A stretch of DNA of 10,106 bases from Bacteroidales bacterium UBA6366 (GTDB lineage Bacteria; Bacteroidota; Bacteroidia; Bacteroidales; UBA932). This document shows positions 6,619 through 10,106 of the stretch, piece by piece. The stretch lies in assembly GCA_002438845.1 (NCBI GenBank), contig DJRG01000080.1:2749-12854 (forward strand), written 5' to 3'. The notes under the pieces were generated by a model. The model was not told the DNA's origin. It ran no database searches and worked only from the letters and a program-made list of their open reading frames with translations. A program made the translations under genes and the position numbers. Every line of letters starts with the position of its first letter. Position 1 is the first letter of the stretch.

Positions 6619-7308
6619 ATGGAAGAGAACAAGACAATGAAGATTCACAACCTCATCATTCTGGATGAGAGCGGTTCGATGAGCTCGATCTACAATCAGG
6701 CGCTCAGCGGAATCAACGAGACCATCAACGGCATCAGGCAGAGTCAGGAGAAATACCCTGAGCAGGAGCATTTTGTGTCGATAGTGACATTCGAGGGGAA
6801 CGGGATGGACGGGGTCAAGACCCGCCGCGACGGCGTCCCTGTCGGAGATGTCAAGGATCTCACGATGAAAGATTACCAGCCGGGAGGATGCACCCCGCTC
6901 TACGATGCGATGGGGAAGGCCATCTCTGAACTTGACCGCAAGGTGGAGGCCGGCGACGCTGTGCTGGTGACCATCATCACGGACGGCATGGAGAATTCCT
7001 CCTGTGAATATTCAGGCAGGGCGGTCAAGGATCTTGTCGCGATGCAGAGGAAGAAGGGCTGGACGTTCGCCTACATAGGAGCCAACCAGAACGCCGTCGA
7101 GGTGGCGAGGGATCTGAATATTCAGAATGCCATGAACTACGACGCCACGCCGGAGGGGATGGTCTGCATGTCCATGTCGTACAGCAAGGCTCAGGCTAAA
7201 TTCGCAAGAAGAATGCATCTCGGTAAATCCATTCTTGCTGATGTCGCCGACTTCTTTTCCGGCTCGTCCGATGAGAAAGACAGTGACTCGGAAGAATCCG
7301 ATGTATAG
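6619..7308 (+). CDS. Cytosolic von Willebrand factor A (VWA) domain protein
   Basis: This is a compact VWA protein of 229 residues, almost entirely the metal-binding alpha/beta fold used for protein-protein contacts. The metal-ion-dependent adhesion site is complete: DESGS with Asp16, Ser18 and Ser20, Thr92 in GGCTPLYDA, and Asp122 in IITDGMEN. After the fold come a basic helix (KAQAKFARRMHLGKS) and an acidic tail rich in Asp/Glu/Ser (about 217-229). There is no signal peptide or membrane segment. The ATG at 6619 follows an A-rich leader; an internal ATG at 6637 is an alternative. The same frame stays open to 6400, but that part overlaps the promoter and palindrome and is not convincing protein. 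Single-domain VWA proteins of this kind occur with AAA+ ATPases, tellurite-type stress loci and phage or plasmid modules. No such partner is visible here, so the role is open. Confidence 0.85.
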   Translation: MEENKTMKIHNLIILDESGSMSSIYNQALSGINETINGIRQSQEKYPEQEHFVSIVTFEGNGMDGVKTRRDGVPVGDVKDLTMKDYQPGGCTPLYDAMGKAISELDRKVEAGDAVLVTIITDGMENSSCEYSGRAVKDLVAMQRKKGWTFAYIGANQNAVEVARDLNIQNAMNYDATPEGMVCMSMSYSKAQAKFARRMHLGKSILADVADFFSGSSDEKDSDSEESDV

Positions 7309-7346
7309 ACTCGGAAGTGAGGCTTGTTAGGAATACGTTCAGTGCG

Positions 7347-7402
7347 CCTCGACAGGCTCAGCGACCATAAAGCGACCGGTCACTGAGCTTGTCGAAGTGA
7401 CC
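7347..7402. repeat. Inverted pair of REP elements between convergent genes
   Basis: The arm at 7347-7366 and the arm at 7378-7397 are inverted copies that differ at three of 20 positions, separated by 11 bases. The right unit is itself a hairpin, GGTCAC (7378-7383) against GTGACC (7397-7402) around TGAGCTTGTCGAA, the usual form of a REP unit. The pair lies between the stops at 7308 (+) and 7408 (-), so it could end transcription from both sides. The core is shared with the array at 3178-3193. Confidence 0.8.
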
Positions 7403-7407
7403 AACCA

Positions 7408-8205
7408 TCATTCCCAAAGCACATAGTCACGGTCAAGAGCGATCCTCTTGGCCGTCCCTTTTTCTCCGTCGATGTAGTAGAACCTTGCCACACGATCGTC
7501 CACTGCGTCCCGGAACGCCTTCTTCACCTTAGAGACTTTCTCGTTGATGGAATTGTTCAGCGGGTCGCACAGATCTGCCACACTCTTCCGGATACTGTCA
7601 AGATTCTCCCGGCCTGTGATTGATGAATATATTTCCTCAAGCTCTTGCTGGTAATCTGAAAGTTCCTTGTAGCGAATCCCTTCAGGATGACGAAGATATA
7701 GAAAGAACACCGCCTTGGTCAGCGTGTCCATCCTCACCTCTTTCTTGTCAAAATCCTCCAGCAGTATCTCTTTTTTCCCGGTAATATGCAATCGGCTCAG
7801 CTTCACCTTATACGCAATCGCGATTTCCAGATCCTCAATCGTGACCCCATATTTTCTTTGCAGAGCCTCTATCTCAGCCAGAATCGCCTTTGTCTTCTCG
7901 TCCGGCTCAAGGTCAGTGACCGGAGGCTCGGAACTCTCTATCTTTTGCTTTGGGACCACGAACGAGAACATCCTGCCACTCTCCAATCCGCTTCTCCGTT
8001 TCCATGAATGAGCGGAGTCGCCATTCCGGCAAGTCATGCATGGCGGAATCGGGCGACAGGCGTCCGAGTCATATTCCGTCAAGAATGATTCTTCCCCTAT
8101 CACATGCAGGTTCTCCCGCCCTATGCCGGGGAAATAATACGCCCTCGCCTCTTCGGACATCTCGGCGAGAAACCGCTCTATGATCTGTGTGGTATTGCTT
8201 GTCAT
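7408..8205 (-). CDS. Unnamed protein with Cys cluster and winged-helix-like C-terminus
   Basis: This 265-residue protein is one I cannot assign to a named family, although its C-terminus resembles hypothetical proteins I recall from Bacteroidota. Residues 1-45 are helical and acidic (IIERFLAEMSEEARAYYF). A Cys cluster follows at 50, 56 and 59 (C-x5-CMTC), then a basic SWKRRSG segment. A likely coiled coil spans about 103-120. From about 145 the order 'ILLEDFDKKEVRMDTLTKAVFFLYLRHPEGIRYKEL ... SINEKVSKVKKAF ... YYIDGEKGTAKRIALDRDYVLW' parallels an OmpR/PhoB DNA-binding winged helix: N-terminal strands, LT-x-K, the HP(E/G)G turn, the recognition-helix zone, and the C-terminal hairpin. I infer a DNA-binding regulator without a classical receiver domain. 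The ATG at 8205 follows a T-run; two inverted repeats lie just upstream. There is no signal peptide. Confidence 0.75.
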   Translation of the reverse strand: MTSNTTQIIERFLAEMSEEARAYYFPGIGRENLHVIGEESFLTEYDSDACRPIPPCMTCRNGDSAHSWKRRSGLESGRMFSFVVPKQKIESSEPPVTDLEPDEKTKAILAEIEALQRKYGVTIEDLEIAIAYKVKLSRLHITGKKEILLEDFDKKEVRMDTLTKAVFFLYLRHPEGIRYKELSDYQQELEEIYSSITGRENLDSIRKSVADLCDPLNNSINEKVSKVKKAFRDAVDDRVARFYYIDGEKGTAKRIALDRDYVLWE

Positions 8206-8227
8206 AAAAAAAACGTGGCACTTAATA

Positions 8228-8242
8228 CTCTGTAGTACAGAG
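8228..8242. promoter_or_regulatory. Perfect 15-bp palindrome upstream of the 265-aa gene
   Basis: CTCTGTA (8228-8234) and TACAGAG (8236-8242) are exact inverted copies around a single G, centred 30 bases before the ATG at 8205. The size and position suit an operator. It could be bound by the gene's own product if that is a DNA-binding protein. No exact TAnnTTTG box was found in this spacer. Confidence 0.5.
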
Positions 8243-8255
8243 CGCTAAATTGTTT

Positions 8256-8281
8256 ATCCAGTGTTGAGATGACCACTGGAT
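8256..8281 (-). terminator. Stem-loop behind the S41 peptidase gene
   Basis: ATCCAGTG (8256-8263) and CACTGGAT (8274-8281) form a perfect 8-bp stem with a 10-base loop, 43 bases beyond the stop of the S41 peptidase gene and upstream of the next gene on the same strand. No U-run follows on the - strand (the next bases are AAACAATTTAG), so it is a weak intrinsic terminator at best. It may instead protect the mRNA end or act as a second operator for the downstream gene. Confidence 0.4.
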
Positions 8282-8323
8282 GATATGTTTATTCCATTGA
8301 TGGACAAAGGTTTATCTGCCATG

Positions 8324-9937
8324 CTATATTCTTATCATCGGGCTGGCAAGGGCTTTCCAAAGCTGCTCGTCGTAGCGGAGACGTACCTTGATGCCGGCCT
8401 CCTGGAAGTGGTAGCGGACGGCGATCTCCTCCTCGATGAACGGCACGATCTCGTCTTTCTTGAGTTTCAGAAAGGTCTCTTTGTCCATATCGATGGCTTT
8501 CTGGAGGGCGTCAAGCTCCGCTGACATATTCTTTGACAGGCCGTCTTTCTCTAGTTCCTTCTTCATCCGGTCGAAGTAGGTCTTCGCGCTGGAGCGGTAG
8601 TCGAAGTCCTTGGTCTTGGCGAATGCCACGAAATCCGCCCAGTCCTTGTCGGAGAGGTGGAAGTCCTCGTCCGCGTTGGCGTGCGAACGGACGTAATCAA
8701 GGACATATTCCTGAATGATTCCTGAATATACGAGGGAGTAGGTGAGGCGGCTGTAGTCGTGTCCGTCGATCTTGACATCGGGGGTTATGCCACCGCCGTC
8801 GCGCACCGTCCTGCCGTGAGCGGTCTTGAACTCATGTGTCAGAGAGTCAGGAATATACCCGACGCTGCCGTCTTCGTTGCGGTGCGAGTAGTCGATTGCC
8901 TGGACGCAGCGACCGGACGGGGTGTAATACTTCGCTGTGGTGACTTTGAGCTGGCCGTTGTAAGGGAGCGGGCGGATGCTCTGGACAAGTCCCTTGCCGA
9001 AGGTCCTCGTGCCCATTACCGTGGCCCTGTCAAGGTCCTGAAGGGCTCCGGTCACGATCTCTGACGAAGACGCCGAGCCGGAGTCCACCATCACGATGAT
9101 CGGAATCTGGGTGTCAAGGGGTTCGGAGGTGGTCTTGTAGTGCATTTCTGTTCCGGCCGCCTGGCCTTTCGAGGAGACAACCAGCGATCCTTTCGGCACG
9201 AAGAGAGACACGATGCTGATCGCCTCGCTCATCAGCCCACCACCGTTGCCTCTCAGATCGAGGACCAGCTTCTTCATTCCCTGACTCTTTAGCTTCAGGA
9301 ATGCGTTGCGCAGCTCCCCGGAGACATTCTCCGTGAATCCGCTCTGGTAGATGTACCCGGTCGTGTCGTTGAGCATCCCGGCATATTCAATGTCAGGAAG
9401 ATGGATCCTCTCTCGGGTCACCACGATCTCCACCACGTCCTTCGAACGAACCTTCTGTACCTTGAATTTTACCGTGGTGCCCGGTTTGCCCTTCATCCTG
9501 TCGGAGCATTCCTGGCTGGTCAGCCCGTGGGTGCTGACCCCGTCGATCTCCATGATCTCGTCTCCGCAGGTCAGTCCGTACTTCTGGGCCGGCGATCCCT
9601 TGTAAGGCTCGTTGATGATGACGTTCCCGTCCTTCTCCGGCTTGTAGATGATCGCCCCGATGCCTCCGTAGGACTTATTGATCATCATCATCAGATCCTC
9701 GTTCTCCTCCTCCGGAATGTAAACCGTGTAAGGATCCAAACTTTCCAACATCGCGTCGATGCCCGCCCTCTCGATCCTGTCCACCGGCAGCGAATCCACG
9801 TAAGACCGGTTGAGTTCCTTGAGAATGGAATTCTGGATCTCAGTCCATTTCCCGAGCTTGAAGCTCTGTGACTGCCCGTAGGCCGCGGCGCTGACCACTA
9901 CAGCCAACGATGCCGCTATCAATGATTTAACCTTCAT
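8324..9937 (-). CDS. S41-family C-terminal processing peptidase (Ctp/Prc-like)
   Basis: This is an exported serine protease that trims or degrades proteins from their C-terminal ends, acting in the periplasm. The 537-residue protein starts at the ATG at 9937 with a Sec signal peptide (MKVKSLIAAS, hydrophobic core, cleavage after SAAAYG). A helical N-terminal part with LDPYTVYIPEEE precedes a PDZ domain (about 88-175; carboxylate-binding loop at YGGIGA), followed by the S41 core. The nucleophile region GSASSSEIVTGAL places the catalytic Ser at 290. Lys315 in GTRTFGKGLVQ lies 25 residues later, the spacing known for this family's Ser-Lys dyad. LVLDLRGNGGG and the YYTPSGRCVQ motif are also present. 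A charged helical C-terminal extension (about 410-537) contains the repeated MKKELEKDG / AELDALQKAI type helices. It is a monocistronic-looking unit with its own promoter and leader; no dedicated regulator is adjacent. Confidence 0.93.
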   Translation of the reverse strand: MKVKSLIAASLAVVVSAAAYGQSQSFKLGKWTEIQNSILKELNRSYVDSLPVDRIERAGIDAMLESLDPYTVYIPEEENEDLMMMINKSYGGIGAIIYKPEKDGNVIINEPYKGSPAQKYGLTCGDEIMEIDGVSTHGLTSQECSDRMKGKPGTTVKFKVQKVRSKDVVEIVVTRERIHLPDIEYAGMLNDTTGYIYQSGFTENVSGELRNAFLKLKSQGMKKLVLDLRGNGGGLMSEAISIVSLFVPKGSLVVSSKGQAAGTEMHYKTTSEPLDTQIPIIVMVDSGSASSSEIVTGALQDLDRATVMGTRTFGKGLVQSIRPLPYNGQLKVTTAKYYTPSGRCVQAIDYSHRNEDGSVGYIPDSLTHEFKTAHGRTVRDGGGITPDVKIDGHDYSRLTYSLVYSGIIQEYVLDYVRSHANADEDFHLSDKDWADFVAFAKTKDFDYRSSAKTYFDRMKKELEKDGLSKNMSAELDALQKAIDMDKETFLKLKKDEIVPFIEEEIAVRYHFQEAGIKVRLRYDEQLWKALASPMIRI

Positions 9938-9964
9938 ATTCTTTGAATATATTCATAAAAATCC

Positions 9965-10007
9965 CCGCCCTTGTGGCGGAGCGGCCAACACACGGGCGCA
10001 ACACACG
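9965..10007 (-). promoter_or_regulatory. Structured leader of the S41 peptidase mRNA
   Basis: The predicted ~75-base leader contains a 9-bp direct repeat, CAACACACG on the + strand at 9986-9994 and 9999-10007 (13-base period). It also contains a GC-rich stem, CCGCC (9965-9969) with GGCGG (9975-9979) and a 5-base loop, about 28 bases before the start codon. Below it the sequence turns AT-rich with overlapping ATATTC words (9936-9954). The stem could affect mRNA stability or translation; no known riboswitch class is recognised. Confidence 0.35.
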
Positions 10008-10018
10008 TGCCAACCCTG

Positions 10019-10026
10019 CAAATTTA
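10019..10026 (-). promoter_or_regulatory. -7 box TAAATTTG of the S41 peptidase gene
   Basis: Read on the - strand this is TAAATTTG, an exact match to TAnnTTTG, 82 bases before the ATG at 9937. No clear TTG is found at the -33 distance. The remaining bases to 10106 are AT-rich, contain no ORF of note, and probably belong to the spacer towards a neighbouring gene outside the window. Confidence 0.5.
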
Positions 10027-10106
10027 AGTATTTTCCGAAAGATATGTCTACTTTAGAAGCTGTTTTGATTTGTTTGTTTGAAGATTTGAGAGTGAAAAAC
10101 TTCAGT

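Noticed and set aside
7347..7402. Possible CRISPR array or transposon end
   Set aside because: There are only two inverted units with no regular spacers, no cas or transposase gene and no target-site duplication. The form fits a REP pair instead.
9401..9871. 156-codon + strand ORF opposite the S41 peptidase gene
   Set aside because: It is antisense to a complete protease with all catalytic motifs. Its composition (Val/Leu/Arg/His rich) is typical of a mirror frame.

Overview
The window looks like a chromosomal segment of a Bacteroidota (probably Bacteroidales) bacterium of moderate GC content. Three things suggest this: a fimbrillin-type lipoprotein with GLUG repeats, several -7 boxes of the Bacteroidota form TAnnTTTG with no Shine-Dalgarno sequences, and REP-like palindromes around the core CTGAGCTTGTCGAAG between genes. 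No rRNA, tRNA, CRISPR array, phage gene or intact insertion sequence was seen.

Layout. (1) 1-3058, + strand: the C-terminal half of an RND efflux permease, cut by the window edge, followed 4 bases later by its TolC-like outer-membrane partner. This is a multidrug or metabolite efflux operon whose adaptor gene presumably lies upstream. (2) 3059-3346: an intergenic stretch with a four-unit 24-bp tandem array ending in a REP core, then a weak promoter. (3) 3347-5371, +: a large, more AT-rich lipoprotein joining a fimbrillin-like N-terminal part to C-terminal GLUG repeats. (4) 5379-6351, - strand: a doubtful 87-residue ORF, a DEDDh 3'-5' exonuclease, and the first ~32 codons of a WYL-type regulator that breaks off where a REP-like hairpin begins. 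The regulator's promoter is still recognisable and may now serve the exonuclease. (5) 6352-7308: a divergent control region with a perfect 19-bp palindrome, then a cytosolic von Willebrand A (VWA) protein with an intact MIDAS. (6) 7347-7402: a REP pair between convergent gene ends. (7) 7408-8205, -: an unnamed protein with a Cys cluster and a C-terminal region that reads like an OmpR/PhoB winged helix, preceded by two perfect inverted repeats. (8) 8324-9937, -: a secreted S41 C-terminal processing peptidase with PDZ domain, promoter and structured leader.

The ends (efflux operon and processing protease) are ordinary envelope functions. The middle (about 3.1-8.3 kb) looks accessory: REP elements, a broken regulator, an AT-rich surface protein, and small nucleic-acid or regulatory genes next to palindromic operator candidates. 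The most unexpected signal is not a gene. The hexamer GAATAT/ATATTC occurs at 31 places, in genes and spacers, in all reading frames and on both strands, where only about four or five would be expected by chance. This resembles a dispersed genomic word and deserves a genome-wide count.
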